DNA of 64,000 nucleotides from an uncultured Eubacterium sp. (GTDB taxonomy: Bacteria > Bacillota > Clostridia > Peptostreptococcales > Anaerovoracaceae): positions 15,695 to 79,694 of the forward strand of contig CALBGO010000037.1 in NCBI GenBank assembly GCA_937894585.1, written 5' to 3'. The translations under genes and the position numbers were made by a program. This document shows positions 8,950-18,331 of this stretch, in pieces. The notes under the pieces were generated by a model. That model was not told the origin of the DNA. It made no database searches and saw only the letters and a program-made list of their open reading frames with translations. Positions within the stretch are counted from its first letter, which is position 1. Every line of letters begins with the position of its first letter.

Positions 8950-10182
8950 TTACTTCTTCTTGCGAAGCATATAGTTTGCTTTTACAGGTCTATCCATCTT
9001 CATGCGGAGCAGCTGCTGAGGATGCGGCGCGCTTTCCAGTTTCTCGTCTGTTTCCGCATCGTACATTTCGCTGATGTTCTGCGCATAATAGTCCATATCG
9101 GGTCCAAAAATTTCAATTTCCTCACCGGATGTCATCTTATTTCTCTGCTCCACCAGCGCAAAACCTGTTTCCGCATCATAATCCTTTACCAGTCCCACAA
9201 AGCTGTATTCTCTGGTATAGGCGCTGGTCTGGTAATTCTGATCCTTGTTGGTCGGCTGATGGAAATAAAAACCGGTGGTAAATTCCCTGTGGCTGACTTT
9301 TTTCAGCTCACTCATCCATTCTTCGTTAAAACGGTAATTTTCCTGATCTGCGAAATAGGCGTCAATGGCTTTTCTATAAGCATGCACAATGGTTGCCACA
9401 TAGAAAATGCTCTTCATTCTGCCTTCAATCTTTGCGGACATAATACCGGAATTTACAAGCTCGGGGATATGTTCAATCATACACAGGTCGCGGGAATTGA
9501 GAATGTAAGTTCCTCTTCCGTCCTCTTCCACAGGATAATACTCTCCCGGTCGTTTTTCTTCCACCAAAGAGTATTTCCAGCGGCACGGATGAGCACATGC
9601 GCCGCGGTTGGCATCCCGTTCAATCATAAAATTACTCAGAAGGCATCTGCCCGAATAAGAAATGCACATCGCTCCGTGAACGAAAGCCTCGATTTCCATA
9701 TCGGAAGGAATATTCTTTCTGATTTCGCGAATTTCGGGAAATGTCAGTTCTCTGGCAAGTACCAGACGCTTTACACCCATTTTGTACCAAAAATTTGCGG
9801 TACGATAATTGGTCATATTTGCCTGAGTGGAAAGATGAATTTCCGCATTCGGAATTATCTCCTGTATCAAATCCACAATGCCCGGATCTGATACGATAAA
9901 AGCGTCGATGTCTAATTTCTTAATCTGCTCCAGATAATCGGTTAAAGGTCCGATATCCTCGTTATGAGCAAAAATGTTCATCGTCAGATAGCACCGCTTT
10001 CCTCTTTCGTGAGCAAAAGCAATACCTTCTTTCATTTCTTCTATGGTAAGATTTCCGGCGCCGGCGCGAAGGCTGAACATTTCACCGCCGAAATAGACTG
10101 CGTCTGCCCCGTACAGAACAGCTATTTTCAGTTTTTCCAAATCTCCTGCCGGTGCCAGCAGCTCAAATTGTTCTCTATTCAT
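8950..10182 (-). CDS. trhP: U32-family tRNA hydroxylation protein TrhP (YrrO-like)
   Basis: Member of the peptidase U32 family, whose RlhA/TrhP members hydroxylate RNA. TrhP makes 5-hydroxyuridine at wobble position 34 using prephenate-derived chemistry. The start region LLAPAGDLEKLKIAVLYGADAVYFGG and the signature EAFVHGAMCISYSGRCLLSNF are both present, together with further Cys (GACAHPCRW) that fit the proposed Fe-S site. The start is the ATG at 10182, with GAGGAGA five bases upstream; it overlaps the trmR end by eight bases. The order mltG-trmR-trhP mirrors B. subtilis yrrL-yrrM-(yrrN)-yrrO, which supports the TrhP call over a true protease. Only one U32 gene is present here. Confidence 0.85.
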   Translation of the reverse strand: MNREQFELLAPAGDLEKLKIAVLYGADAVYFGGEMFSLRAGAGNLTIEEMKEGIAFAHERGKRCYLTMNIFAHNEDIGPLTDYLEQIKKLDIDAFIVSDPGIVDLIQEIIPNAEIHLSTQANMTNYRTANFWYKMGVKRLVLARELTFPEIREIRKNIPSDMEIEAFVHGAMCISYSGRCLLSNFMIERDANRGACAHPCRWKYSLVEEKRPGEYYPVEEDGRGTYILNSRDLCMIEHIPELVNSGIMSAKIEGRMKSIFYVATIVHAYRKAIDAYFADQENYRFNEEWMSELKKVSHREFTTGFYFHQPTNKDQNYQTSAYTREYSFVGLVKDYDAETGFALVEQRNKMTSGEEIEIFGPDMDYYAQNISEMYDAETDEKLESAPHPQQLLRMKMDRPVKANYMLRKKK

Positions 10183-10840
10183 ATTCTCCTCTGTAAATGG
10201 ATACCGCAATGCCGTCGCCTACTGCAAGAAGCGAGGTTGTAAGTTCACCGGCATTGCTGATGTATTCTACATATTCTCTCATTTTTCGTATATTGGTCTT
10301 GTGTTTGTGTCCGGGATCGTAACTGTCCGAAGCGGTCATGGCTTTCTGAAGAATATTGTCCGAAACAATAACCGCTCCCGGTCTGCACACGGAAAGAGCC
10401 GCCTCAAGAAACCGTTTGTAGTGGCTCTTTGCGGCATCAATAAACACAAAGTCAAAACCGGTTTCACCCAGATCCCGAAGCTTTTCAATCTGTTCCTGTC
10501 CGTCACCGAAAAGGCTGTGAATCTGCTCCTCTTTTCCGAACGCACGGATATTATGTCTTGCAGCCTGCATCATAGCTTCGTCTTTTTCAATGGTAAAAAT
10601 TTCGGCATCGGGACATTTTTGCGCATAATACAGCGCAGAGTAACCGATTGCCGTTCCGATTTCAAGAATTTTCGAAGGCTTCGCCAGCGCAAGAAGTGTA
10701 TTCAGATAGCTTTCGGTCTCCTTCAGAATAATCGGAACCCGGTCCGTTTCTCCCATTTCTCGAAGAGCAGAAAGCTCTTCGCTTGCGGCTCTGTAGTATC
10801 CGTTAATATAGGAAGTTACAATGTCATTTGTTATATTCAT
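10175..10840 (-). CDS. trmR: tRNA 5-hydroxyuridine O-methyltransferase TrmR (YrrM-like)
   Basis: SAM-dependent O-methyltransferase of the YrrM class, which converts 5-hydroxyuridine-34 to 5-methoxyuridine in tRNA. The SAM site ILEIGTAIGYSALY is at about residues 56-69. IFTIEKDEAMMQAARHNI (motif II), FVFIDAAKSHY (metal-binding Asp) and VSDNIL follow, all as in B. subtilis YrrM. I chose the ATG at 10840, one base after the mltG stop, because it gives the same N-terminus as the family; the longer frame would run into mltG. It sits between mltG and trhP, and TrhP makes its substrate, so the pair form a two-step pathway. Confidence 0.87.
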   Translation of the reverse strand: MNITNDIVTSYINGYYRAASEELSALREMGETDRVPIILKETESYLNTLLALAKPSKILEIGTAIGYSALYYAQKCPDAEIFTIEKDEAMMQAARHNIRAFGKEEQIHSLFGDGQEQIEKLRDLGETGFDFVFIDAAKSHYKRFLEAALSVCRPGAVIVSDNILQKAMTASDSYDPGHKHKTNIRKMREYVEYISNAGELTTSLLAVGDGIAVSIYRGEYE

Positions 10841-10841
10841 A

Positions 10842-11885
10842 TCAGTACCACATATTTTCATTGACTGCTTTTTCATGCTCAGCCAGAGTTTTGGAGTATA
10901 TCACTTTGCCGTCTTCTGTTGCAAAGAAATACAGATAATCCGACTTCTCGTAATGAAGCAGATCGTCCATAGCCGGTGCAGAAGGCGAGCAGACCGGTCC
11001 GACCGGAAGTCCTGCATACATATAAGTGTTGTAGGCAGAATCCACTTCCAGATCTTTGTATGTAACATTGACCCGCTTTTCCTGCAGCGCATAAAGTACG
11101 GTAATATCACTCTGAAGCGGCATATCCTTTTTCAGACGATTGATAAAAACACCCGCAATGACCGGGCGATCCTTCTCAAACAGGGATTCGTTTTCCACTA
11201 CCGCAGCAAGAGAAAGAAATTCGTGTACGGTCATATCCATAGCGGCAATCTCGTCTTTTCTCTCGCTGAGCACTTTATCCGTCATGGAAAGAATTATGTC
11301 AGTGACTTCTTCCGGTGTCGGTTCTTCACTGGTTACGATATAAGTCTCAGGATAAATATACCCCTCCAGCGAATACATAATCTCGTCTTTGAGAATTTCT
11401 TCCGAAAGGAACCAGTATTTTTCAATGAGTTTTTTTAGATAGGTCCGATCATTCCACTTTTTAATCAGCTCTTCTGCGGTAAAAGGCATATTTTCGGATA
11501 TTGACTCTGCTGCCTGCGGAATGGTGGCGCCTTCAATAATGGTAAAGGCATTTTTAGACAGATATTCAAAATCACCGGTATTGATGGCTTTCATAATCTC
11601 TGTCAGATCCATATTCTTTCGGAAAAGATAGCTGTTTGCCTGCAGCGAGTCATAGCCGCCGATACGAATATGAATCTTTGCCATGATTTTATTCTTAATC
11701 AGTCCGTTTTCGTCCAGAATATCAATGATGGCGGAAGCGCTGCTGCCATCCGGAATGCTGACGGCAACAAGCTCATCATCGTCAGGATCTGCAGCTGCAA
11801 TCCCGGAACTGTAAAAAAAGAACCCCGCTGCCGCAAGTACGGCAACAGCAATCAGCAGTATAATAATCAATCTGGATTTTTTCAA
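10842..11885 (-). CDS. mltG: Endolytic peptidoglycan transglycosylase MltG (YceG/YrrL)
   Basis: Membrane-anchored enzyme that cuts nascent glycan strands and so ends peptidoglycan polymerisation. One N-terminal transmembrane segment (residues about 4-26) is followed by an extracytoplasmic YceG-like domain. The catalytic-Glu region LSLAAVVENESLFEKDRPVIAGVFINRL is present, then LQSDITVLYAL and YNTYMYAGLPVGPVCSPS, the family signature. The length of 347 aa is typical for Clostridia. It is the first gene of the mltG-trmR-trhP operon and lies just downstream of the efp terminator. GAGGTAGGAAAC precedes the ATG. Confidence 0.93.
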   Translation of the reverse strand: MKKSRLIIILLIAVAVLAAAGFFFYSSGIAAADPDDDELVAVSIPDGSSASAIIDILDENGLIKNKIMAKIHIRIGGYDSLQANSYLFRKNMDLTEIMKAINTGDFEYLSKNAFTIIEGATIPQAAESISENMPFTAEELIKKWNDRTYLKKLIEKYWFLSEEILKDEIMYSLEGYIYPETYIVTSEEPTPEEVTDIILSMTDKVLSERKDEIAAMDMTVHEFLSLAAVVENESLFEKDRPVIAGVFINRLKKDMPLQSDITVLYALQEKRVNVTYKDLEVDSAYNTYMYAGLPVGPVCSPSAPAMDDLLHYEKSDYLYFFATEDGKVIYSKTLAEHEKAVNENMWY

Positions 11886-11926
11886 TGTTTCCTACCTCGT
11901 TTCCATGTTCCCCCGGGAGAAAAAAT

Positions 11927-11951
11927 AAAGGGACGAACCAGCCGTCCCTTT
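11927..11951 (-). terminator. Rho-independent terminator after efp
   Basis: AAAGGGACG pairs with CGTCCCTTT across an eight-base loop. On the minus strand the stem is followed by TTTATTTTTT. It lies 16 bases after the efp stop. Confidence 0.85.
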
Positions 11952-11967
11952 TCGTTCTATAACGGTT

Positions 11968-12528
11968 TTATTTGGATCTTCCCAGGTATTCGCCGGATCT
12001 TGTATCAATCTGAATCTTTTCGCCTTCTTCAATGAAGATAGGAACCTGGATTACAGCGCCGGTTTCAACAGTAGCTGCCTTTGTTACATTGGTAGCGGTG
12101 TTGCCTTTTACACCCGGCTCTGTTTCTGTAACAACCAGATCCACAAAGTTCGGAGCTTCTACGATAAACGGCTGACCTTTGTAGAACTTGAGTGTTGCTT
12201 CGTCATTTTCTCTCATGTACTTGATTGCTTCTTCTACCATATCATAAGCAACCGGAACCTGTTCATAAGTTTCCTGATCCATAAAATAGTAAAGATCTCC
12301 GTCGTTGTACAGGTACTGCATCTTCTTGGTTTCGATAATAGCTTCTTCGAACTTGTCATCCGGATTGAAAGCTTCTTCTCTGGTTGCTCCTGTAATAATG
12401 TTCTTGTATTTGGTTCTTACAAAAGCTGCGCCCTTACCCGGTTTTACATGCATGAAGTCCAGTACCACATGCGGTTCTCCGTTAATCTGGAATGTTCTGC
12501 CTTTTCTGAAATCACTTGCATAAATCAT
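11968..12528 (-). CDS. efp: Translation elongation factor P
   Basis: EF-P binds between the P and E sites and relieves stalling at polyproline. The protein starts [19 protein letters not shown]; the tip loop [11 protein letters not shown] carries the Lys (near residue 32) that is modified in many bacteria. The OB-fold domains II/III end with [14 protein letters not shown]. The length of 186 aa is standard. GTGAG precedes the ATG by nine bases. A sigma-A type promoter (TTGCCG, 17 bases, TATAAT) lies directly upstream. No modification enzyme (YmfI, EarP or EpmA) is seen in the window. Confidence 0.97.
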   Translation of the reverse strand: MIYASDFRKGRTFQINGEPHVVLDFMHVKPGKGAAFVRTKYKNIITGATREEAFNPDDKFEEAIIETKKMQYLYNDGDLYYFMDQETYEQVPVAYDMVEEAIKYMRENDEATLKFYKGQPFIVEAPNFVDLVVTETEPGVKGNTATNVTKAATVETGAVIQVPIFIEEGEKIQIDTRSGEYLGRSK

Positions 12529-12574
12529 CGGTCTATTCTCACTTTCTTTTTTTTAACGAATTTTTTCTGCAATT

Positions 12575-12603
12575 ATTATAGCAGATTTATTGCGGTTCGG
12601 CAA
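12575..12603 (-). promoter_or_regulatory. Sigma-A type promoter of efp
   Basis: On the minus strand: -35 TTGCCG at 12603-12598, a 17-base spacer, and -10 TATAAT at 12580-12575. The -35 overlaps the last codons of the upstream ylbF-family gene. The start of transcription would be about 40 bases before the efp ATG. Confidence 0.6.
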
Positions 12604-12925
12604 GTCCCATTACTTCGCCCAGAATTTTATACACATCATTCATCATCAGCGAAAAACGCATTTCTGCCTGCATATACTGAGCTGCCATAGGGTCTTTCAT
12701 AATAATCTGATAGAGTTCCTGCACAGACTGCATCATTTCGCTGCCTACATCTTCTCCCATCATCTGCTTTGTCTGCAGTTCAAACTGCTTGCCCTGAAAG
12801 TCTTTAATCATTGAAGAAAGGCCTTCGTTCTGATCGACTGTTTTTTTCAGCTGATCGTACTGTTTGAATTCTTCGGACTCTTTAATTGCTTTGGCAAGTC
12901 CGTGCGCCTGATCATATACATTCAT
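12587..12925 (-). CDS. YlbF/YmcA-family regulator
   Basis: Small helical protein of the YlbF/YmcA (Com_YlbF) family. In B. subtilis the YlbF-YmcA-YaaT complex modulates RNase Y specificity, and so competence, sporulation and biofilm development. The 112 residues are nearly all alpha-helical, with the family pattern AIKESEEFKQYDQLKKTVDQNE...MIKDFQGKQFELQ and a second helix pair MKDPMAAQYMQAEMRFSLMMNDVYKIL. A strong GGAGGTAAG ribosome binding site supports the start. It lies between rnj and efp. The RNase J gene upstream makes a link to RNA decay plausible but unproven. Confidence 0.85.
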   Translation of the reverse strand: MNVYDQAHGLAKAIKESEEFKQYDQLKKTVDQNEGLSSMIKDFQGKQFELQTKQMMGEDVGSEMMQSVQELYQIIMKDPMAAQYMQAEMRFSLMMNDVYKILGEVMGLAEPQ

Positions 12926-12949
12926 AATTTACTTACCTCCATTATCTTT

Positions 12950-13113
12950 CCAATCGAACTTAGCTTTCGCTCGTTCTCTTGGAACAGAATCATTATACGA
13001 CGATCGCCTCGCCAATCGAACTTCCCTGTCGTTCGTTCTCTTGGGGCGCTAAAGCATAAGGTCTGTCTTTCCAATCGAACTTAGCTTTCGCTCGTTCTCT
13101 TGGGACAGAATCA
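12950..13113 (-). repeat. Three copies of a 33-base hairpin element downstream of rnj
   Basis: Copies lie at 12950-12982, 13012-13044 and 13071-13103. The first and third are identical, and each is followed on the plus strand by (G)ACAGAATCATTATACG, which in the third copy includes the rnj stop codon. Read on the minus (transcribed) strand each folds as CCAA / GA / GAAC ... GTTC / GA / TTGG, that is, two 4-bp helices around a GA/GA internal loop. In copies 1 and 3 the inner part is AGC-GAAA-GCT, a GNRA tetraloop. Related copies occur near 28.8-29.0 kb. Confidence 0.8.
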
Positions 13114-14931
13114 TTATACGTCCATGAATATCGGAAGGATTATCGGGGAACGCTTGGTTTTCTTAAAGATAAACTTCCGAAGTTCTTCTCTCACATTGTT
13201 TTTGATGCCGTTCCAGTCTTTGTAGCCTCCGCCCGCAAGGCTTTCTTCCAGTGCCCCCAGTGCGATTTCTCTGGCATCGTTGATCAGATCCTCATTTTCT
13301 CTGACATATACAAAACCTCTGGATACAATATCCGGTCCGGAAATAATCTCTCCGCTGCTTCTGTCGATAGCTGCAACCACAATCAGAAGACCGGATTCCG
13401 ACAGCAGCTTTCTGTCGCGGAGCACGATATTTCCGATATCTCCCACACCCAGTCCGTCAACCAGCACATCTTCTGCGCTGACTACATTCTGGAATTTCAC
13501 TGCGTTTCTCTTGTCGATTGTCAGCTGATCCCCGTTGGAAAGAATAAAGATATTCTTTTTCTTTGTAGTTCCGATGGTTTCAGCCAGCGCCGCATGCTGC
13601 ACCAGATGCCTGTGCTCACCGTGAACCGGCATAAAGAATTTAGGTTTAATCAGCGCATGAATCAGCTTCAGTTCTTCCTGACAAGCGTGTCCGGAAACAT
13701 GAATATCGGCGATATCGTTGTAAATTACATCGACTTCCTTCTCGTAAAGCCTGTTTACTACGCTGGAAACTGTTTTCTCATTGCCCGGTACAGGTGTTGA
13801 GGAAAGGATTACCATATCACCTTTTTTCAGCTTCACATTTCTGTGCTCATCGTTTGCCATTCTGGAAAGCGCCGACATCGGCTCTCCCTGACTTCCGGTT
13901 GTAATAATAACCAGTTCGTTATCCGGAATGTGACGGGTCTTGTTAAGCTCAACATAAGTTCCCGCCGGAATATGCAAGTATCCCAGTTCTGTCGCAAGGT
14001 TTACCACATTATCCATACTTCTGCCGGAGACAGCTACTTTTCGGCCGTATTTTGCCGCAAGCTCTACGATTTTCTGTACTCTGTGCACATTGGAAGAGAA
14101 AGTCGCAATGATAATTCTGTTCTTCGCCTCTCTGAAAATACCGTCCAGAGTCTGACCGACAAGGCGTTCAGATGAAGTAAAGCCCTTTCTCAGTACATTG
14201 GTGCTGTCGGCAAGCATCAGATCCACGCCCCGCCTTCCGATTTCGGCAAATTTAGCAAGGTCTATAGGCTCGCCGTCGATAGGCGTATAGTCCACCTTGA
14301 AGTCGCCGGTATGAAACAAGGTTGCCGCAGGTGTCTGGATATACAGACAGATAGCATCGGCAATGGAGTGAGTGGTTCTGATCGCTTCCACCTTAAACTC
14401 TCCCACCTTAAATTTATCGCCGGCTTTAATATAGTTGAATCTGGCTTTGAGGCCGTGTTCTTTTAATTTATTTTCAATCAACCCCAAAGTCAGTCTAGTT
14501 CCGTACAGCGGTACATTGATCTGTTTCAGAAGATACGGCACAGCGCCGATGTGGTCTTCGTGACCGTGGGTAAATACCATACCCACAATTTTCCTTGCAT
14601 TCTTTACAAGATAGCTGAAATCCGGAATTACCACATCGATACCGTACATCTCATCTTCCGGAAAAGACATTCCGCAGTCGATAATCAAAATCTGATCTTT
14701 ATATTCTAAAACCGTCAGGTTCTTACCTATTTCATTGAGACCTCCGATTGGAATAATTTTCAGGTTCTCCGCTTTTTTAGCCCTGTTCTGCGGCTTTGCA
14801 GCCTTCACTGCCGATTTTCTCGGTGAAGATTTAGTCGGTGTTTTCTTTTTCAGCGGCAGAACTTCTTTATTCTGCGGTCTCTTAGACACCGTCCGCCTTA
14901 CAGACGGCTTTTTACTGTTGTAGTCTCTCAT
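13114..14931 (-). CDS. rnj: Ribonuclease J
   Basis: Metallo-beta-lactamase/beta-CASP RNase with 5'-3' exonuclease and endonuclease activity; central to mRNA turnover. Residues 1-57 are a very basic, low-complexity extension (KKPSVRRTVSKRP..., KKKTPTKSS...). The MBL core starts at LKIIPIGGLNEIGKN, with HGHEDH at 122-127 as zinc ligands, HTGDFKVDYTPIDG, and the beta-CASP region including TGSQGEP and VSGHACQEEL. The RNase J C-terminal domain follows. The start ATG at 14931 has AAGGGG upstream and lies ten bases after the leuS stop; the longer frame to 14955 would run into leuS. The hairpin repeats begin at its stop codon. Confidence 0.95.
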   Translation of the reverse strand: MRDYNSKKPSVRRTVSKRPQNKEVLPLKKKTPTKSSPRKSAVKAAKPQNRAKKAENLKIIPIGGLNEIGKNLTVLEYKDQILIIDCGMSFPEDEMYGIDVVIPDFSYLVKNARKIVGMVFTHGHEDHIGAVPYLLKQINVPLYGTRLTLGLIENKLKEHGLKARFNYIKAGDKFKVGEFKVEAIRTTHSIADAICLYIQTPAATLFHTGDFKVDYTPIDGEPIDLAKFAEIGRRGVDLMLADSTNVLRKGFTSSERLVGQTLDGIFREAKNRIIIATFSSNVHRVQKIVELAAKYGRKVAVSGRSMDNVVNLATELGYLHIPAGTYVELNKTRHIPDNELVIITTGSQGEPMSALSRMANDEHRNVKLKKGDMVILSSTPVPGNEKTVSSVVNRLYEKEVDVIYNDIADIHVSGHACQEELKLIHALIKPKFFMPVHGEHRHLVQHAALAETIGTTKKKNIFILSNGDQLTIDKRNAVKFQNVVSAEDVLVDGLGVGDIGNIVLRDRKLLSESGLLIVVAAIDRSSGEIISGPDIVSRGFVYVRENEDLINDAREIALGALEESLAGGGYKDWNGIKNNVREELRKFIFKKTKRSPIILPIFMDV

Positions 14932-14941
14932 GTTTTCCCCT

Positions 14942-17413
14942 TTACTTAATAACAATATTTACTAATTTATTAGGGACAGCGATGACCTTCACTACATTCT
15001 GACCCTCTGTCAACGCTTTGACTTCGTCGCTTGAAAGAGCAGTCTTTTCCAGTTCTTCTCTGGAAAGGTTATTTGCAACATATAATTTTTCTTTTACTCT
15101 GCCGTTTACCTGAACGACAATTTCAACTGTATCTTTTACCAAAGCTTTTTCATCGTAAGACGGCCAGGAAACTTCTGTCAGTGTCTTTTCGTGACCCATC
15201 TGCTGCCACATTTCTTCACAGATATGCGGTGTGAACGGACTCAGAATCAGAATCAGTGTATCGATGGCCTTCTTCATAAAGGCTTTGTTTGCGTCTTTTA
15301 ATTCTTTGTATCTGTACAGTTCGTTGACAAGTTCCATAATAGAACTGATTGCTGTGTTGAAACTGAACCTTCCGCCCACATCGTCGGTTACCTTCTTAAT
15401 TGTGGTATTCAAAATATAGTTCAATTCTTTATCAGCTTCAGTTTTAATTTCATAAGCTGTTTCGTATTCGTCTCTGTTTTCGCAGAACTCATATACCAGA
15501 CGATATACACGGTTTAAGAAGCGATAACTTCCTTCCACACCGGCATCGGACCAGTCCAGTTCACGTTCCGGCGGAGCCGCAAACAGAATGAACAGCCTTG
15601 CGGTATCTGCGCCGTACTTATTGATAATTTCTTCCGGGCTGACAACATTGCCCAGCGACTTACTCATCTTGCGGCCGTCCTTGTTTACCATACCCTGTGT
15701 CAGCAGGTTTTTGAACGGTTCTTCGCATTTAGTCAGTCCCAGATCATAAAGAGCCATCTGGAAGAATCTTGCGTACATCAGGTGAAGGATCGCGTGTTCA
15801 ACACCGCCGATGTACTGATCCACATCCATCCAGTAGTCCGCTTTATCTTTTGCAAAAGCGGTTTCTGTATTCTTCGGATCGCAGTATCTTAAGAAATACC
15901 ATGAGGAATCCAGGAAAGTATCCATGGTATCCATTTCTCTTTTTGCCTCTTTGCCGCACTTCGGACAAGTACACTTTGCAAAGGTTTTGGAAGTAGTCAG
16001 CGGAGATTCACCTTTACCGGTAAATTTCACATCTGTCGGCAGCAGAACAGGAAGGTTTTCTTCCTTTTCAGGAACCCAACCGCAGTCTTCACAGTAAATC
16101 ATAGGAATCGGTGTACCCCAGTATCTCTGTCTTGAAATCAGCCAGTCGCGGAGTCTGTAATTAACAGTCTTCTTACCGATGCCCTCTTCTTCCAGCCATT
16201 CGATTACAGCGGAAATAGCTTCTTTGTTGTTCATACCGTCAAATTTTCCGGAGTTAATCATAGTGCCTTCCGCAGCAAAAGCTTCGCTCAGATTATGCAC
16301 ATCGATTTCGGGATTTCCCGAATCTACAACAGGAATAATTTCCAGGTCGAATTTTCTGGCAAAGTCAAAGTCTCTCTGGTCGTGAGCAGGTACTGCCATA
16401 ATAGCGCCTGTACCGTATCCCATCAGGACATAGTCGGAAATGAAGATAGGAACTTTCTTTCCGTTAACCGGGTTTACCGCATATTTACCGATGAACACAC
16501 CTGTCTTTTCATTGGCAGTGGAGGTTCTTTCGATATCGTTCATATGCTGAACTTTGTCAAGATACCGGTTTACAGCCTCTTCGTACTCGTTGCCTGCAAC
16601 AAGATCCGCAACATAAGGATGCTCCGGTGCCATAACCATATAAGTTACGCCGAACAGCGTATCCGCTCTGGTGGTAAATACTTTCATTATCTTATCTGTG
16701 CCGTCAATCTTAAAATCAATTTCCGCACCGATGGATTTACCAATCCAGTTTTTCTGCATAACTTTGACTTTATTCGGCCAGCCTTCCAGCTTATCAAGGT
16801 TTTCAAGAAGTCTGTCCGCATAGTCTGTAATCTTGAAATACCACTGAGAAAGATTTTTCTTTCCTACCGGAGATTTACATCTTTCACAGCAGCCGTCCAC
16901 AACCTGTTCATTGGCAAGTACAGTCTGACAGCTCGGACACCAGTTTACCGGATTCTCTTTCTTGTAAGCCAGTCCCTTATTGTAGAACTGAATGAAAATC
17001 CACTGCATCCATCTGTAATACTCAGGATTGCAGGTCTGCACTTCTCTGTCCCAGTCATAAGAAAGTCCCAGCTGATCCAGCTGCTCTTCCATCTCATGAA
17101 TATTCTCCCAGGTCCATTTGCTCGGCTCCACGCCGTGTTTGATCGCAGCATTTTCCGCAGGAAGACCGAAAGAGTCAAAGCCCATAGGGTGCAGAACATT
17201 GTAACCCTGCATTGCCTTGCATCTTGCGATAACATCACCGATAGAATAGTTTCTCACATGTCCCATATGAAGTTTTCCCGATGGATACGGAAACATTTCA
17301 AGAACATAGTATTTTTCTTTGTTTTCATCTTCGACAGTTTTGAAGGAATGATTATCTTTCCAATATTTCTGCCATTTTGCTTCAATTTCTTTAAAATTAT
17401 ATTTCTCGTTCAT
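14942..17413 (-). CDS. leuS: Leucyl-tRNA synthetase
   Basis: Class Ia synthetase charging tRNA-Leu. Signature HMGH occurs in [19 protein letters not shown] (about residues 43-46) and KMSKS in [11 protein letters not shown] (about 575). A zinc-ribbon-like [13 protein letters not shown]...CCERCKSP precedes the CP1 editing domain, which includes the Thr-rich [13 protein letters not shown]. The C-terminus ends [14 protein letters not shown]. The ATG at 17413 is six bases after the rsfS stop, with GGGAGG inside the rsfS end; the longer frame to 17458 lies within rsfS and is rejected. Total 823 aa, normal. Two tRNA-Leu genes lie about 12 kb away. Confidence 0.97.
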   Translation of the reverse strand: MNEKYNFKEIEAKWQKYWKDNHSFKTVEDENKEKYYVLEMFPYPSGKLHMGHVRNYSIGDVIARCKAMQGYNVLHPMGFDSFGLPAENAAIKHGVEPSKWTWENIHEMEEQLDQLGLSYDWDREVQTCNPEYYRWMQWIFIQFYNKGLAYKKENPVNWCPSCQTVLANEQVVDGCCERCKSPVGKKNLSQWYFKITDYADRLLENLDKLEGWPNKVKVMQKNWIGKSIGAEIDFKIDGTDKIMKVFTTRADTLFGVTYMVMAPEHPYVADLVAGNEYEEAVNRYLDKVQHMNDIERTSTANEKTGVFIGKYAVNPVNGKKVPIFISDYVLMGYGTGAIMAVPAHDQRDFDFARKFDLEIIPVVDSGNPEIDVHNLSEAFAAEGTMINSGKFDGMNNKEAISAVIEWLEEEGIGKKTVNYRLRDWLISRQRYWGTPIPMIYCEDCGWVPEKEENLPVLLPTDVKFTGKGESPLTTSKTFAKCTCPKCGKEAKREMDTMDTFLDSSWYFLRYCDPKNTETAFAKDKADYWMDVDQYIGGVEHAILHLMYARFFQMALYDLGLTKCEEPFKNLLTQGMVNKDGRKMSKSLGNVVSPEEIINKYGADTARLFILFAAPPERELDWSDAGVEGSYRFLNRVYRLVYEFCENRDEYETAYEIKTEADKELNYILNTTIKKVTDDVGGRFSFNTAISSIMELVNELYRYKELKDANKAFMKKAIDTLILILSPFTPHICEEMWQQMGHEKTLTEVSWPSYDEKALVKDTVEIVVQVNGRVKEKLYVANNLSREELEKTALSSDEVKALTEGQNVVKVIAVPNKLVNIVIK

Positions 17414-17418
17414 TTCTT

Positions 17419-17766
17419 TTACTGTGCCTCCCACTCTAAAAAAGTGCAATCGCCCCACACTTTTTCAATGCTGTATTTTTCTCTGGTGTCTTTTGTAAAT
17501 ATGTTGACAATAATATCTCCAAAATCCATCAGTACCCATCCCGAATTCTGCTTGCCTTCAATGCTCTTTACAAAAAGACCTTCTTTTGCAAAGACTTCTT
17601 CCACTTCGTCGGTCAGGGTGTTAACCTGTCTTTCGGAATTTCCCGTTGCAATCACCAGATAATCGGCGAAAGAAGACTTTTCCGCAACATCGATGACTGT
17701 AATATCTGTCGCCTTCTTGTTGTCCAGAGTTTCTGCAGCAAGAAGTGCAAAACTTTTATTGTCCAT
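17419..17766 (-). CDS. rsfS: Ribosome silencing factor RsfS
   Basis: Binds uL14 on the 50S subunit and blocks subunit joining in slow growth. The 115-aa protein has the full RsfS pattern: [28 protein letters not shown], then [37 protein letters not shown]. The start MDNKS at 17766 has GGAG nine bases upstream and overlaps the yqeK end by 11 bases. The nadD-yqeK-rsfS order is widespread in Firmicutes. Confidence 0.96.
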   Translation of the reverse strand: MDNKSFALLAAETLDNKKATDITVIDVAEKSSFADYLVIATGNSERQVNTLTDEVEEVFAKEGLFVKSIEGKQNSGWVLMDFGDIIVNIFTKDTREKYSIEKVWGDCTFLEWEAQ

Positions 17767-18331
17767 TTTCTGTTCTCCTGTTTTTCTTAAAATAATCTCT
17801 GGCATCGACCGTATCTGTGTCGAGATAAAGTCCCTGCCCCCTTACATATTCAATGGTTCTCTCAAGAGATAAAAGGCATGCCTCGTCTAAATCTTTTTCT
17901 GCTGCCTGCCGCAGAATGTCCACACCGGGATAGTTTCTGTTAGGTTCGACAGCATCTGCAATATAAATGATTTTCTCAAGAAGAGACATTGCGGGTCTTC
18001 CGGTCGTATGAAAGGATACTGCGTTCAGAATATCAGAATCCGTAACTCCGTAATCTCTTTCCATAATAACCGCAGCAATTTTGCCGTGAGAAAGATTTGG
18101 ATTATCCATATACTTTTCACCCAGTGCAAGATGCTTTACATAATAATTCAGAGCCTCGGACGATACGCCCCGGTACATATCATGAAAAAGTGCTGCAAGT
18201 TCAGCTTTTTTCGGATCTGCTCCGTACTTTTCCGCAAGATATACGGCAGTCTTTCTGACGCCTTCTGTATGGGCTTTTCGTTTCTGTGAAAAATTCTTTT
18301 CAATATAACTATTGATAGAGTCCGTGTTCAT
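17756..18331 (-). CDS. yqeK: HD-domain Ap4A hydrolase YqeK
   Basis: HD-superfamily enzyme of the YqeK family, which splits diadenosine tetraphosphate symmetrically. The metal site motifs are KRKAHTEGVRKTA (His), LAALFHDMYR (HD) and NLSHGKIAA, then VSFHTTGRPAMSLLEKIIYIADAVEPNR with the second conserved H and D. The length of 191 aa fits. AAAGG lies upstream of the ATG. It overlaps nadD by 23 bases and rsfS by 11, indicating one translationally coupled unit. Confidence 0.93.
   Translation of the reverse strand: MNTDSINSYIEKNFSQKRKAHTEGVRKTAVYLAEKYGADPKKAELAALFHDMYRGVSSEALNYYVKHLALGEKYMDNPNLSHGKIAAVIMERDYGVTDSDILNAVSFHTTGRPAMSLLEKIIYIADAVEPNRNYPGVDILRQAAEKDLDEACLLSLERTIEYVRGQGLYLDTDTVDARDYFKKNRRTENGQ

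Noticed and set aside
16295..17662. A 455-codon plus-strand open frame opposite leuS
   Set aside because: It is antisense to a complete leucyl-tRNA synthetase, and its product is low-quality sequence with no motif.
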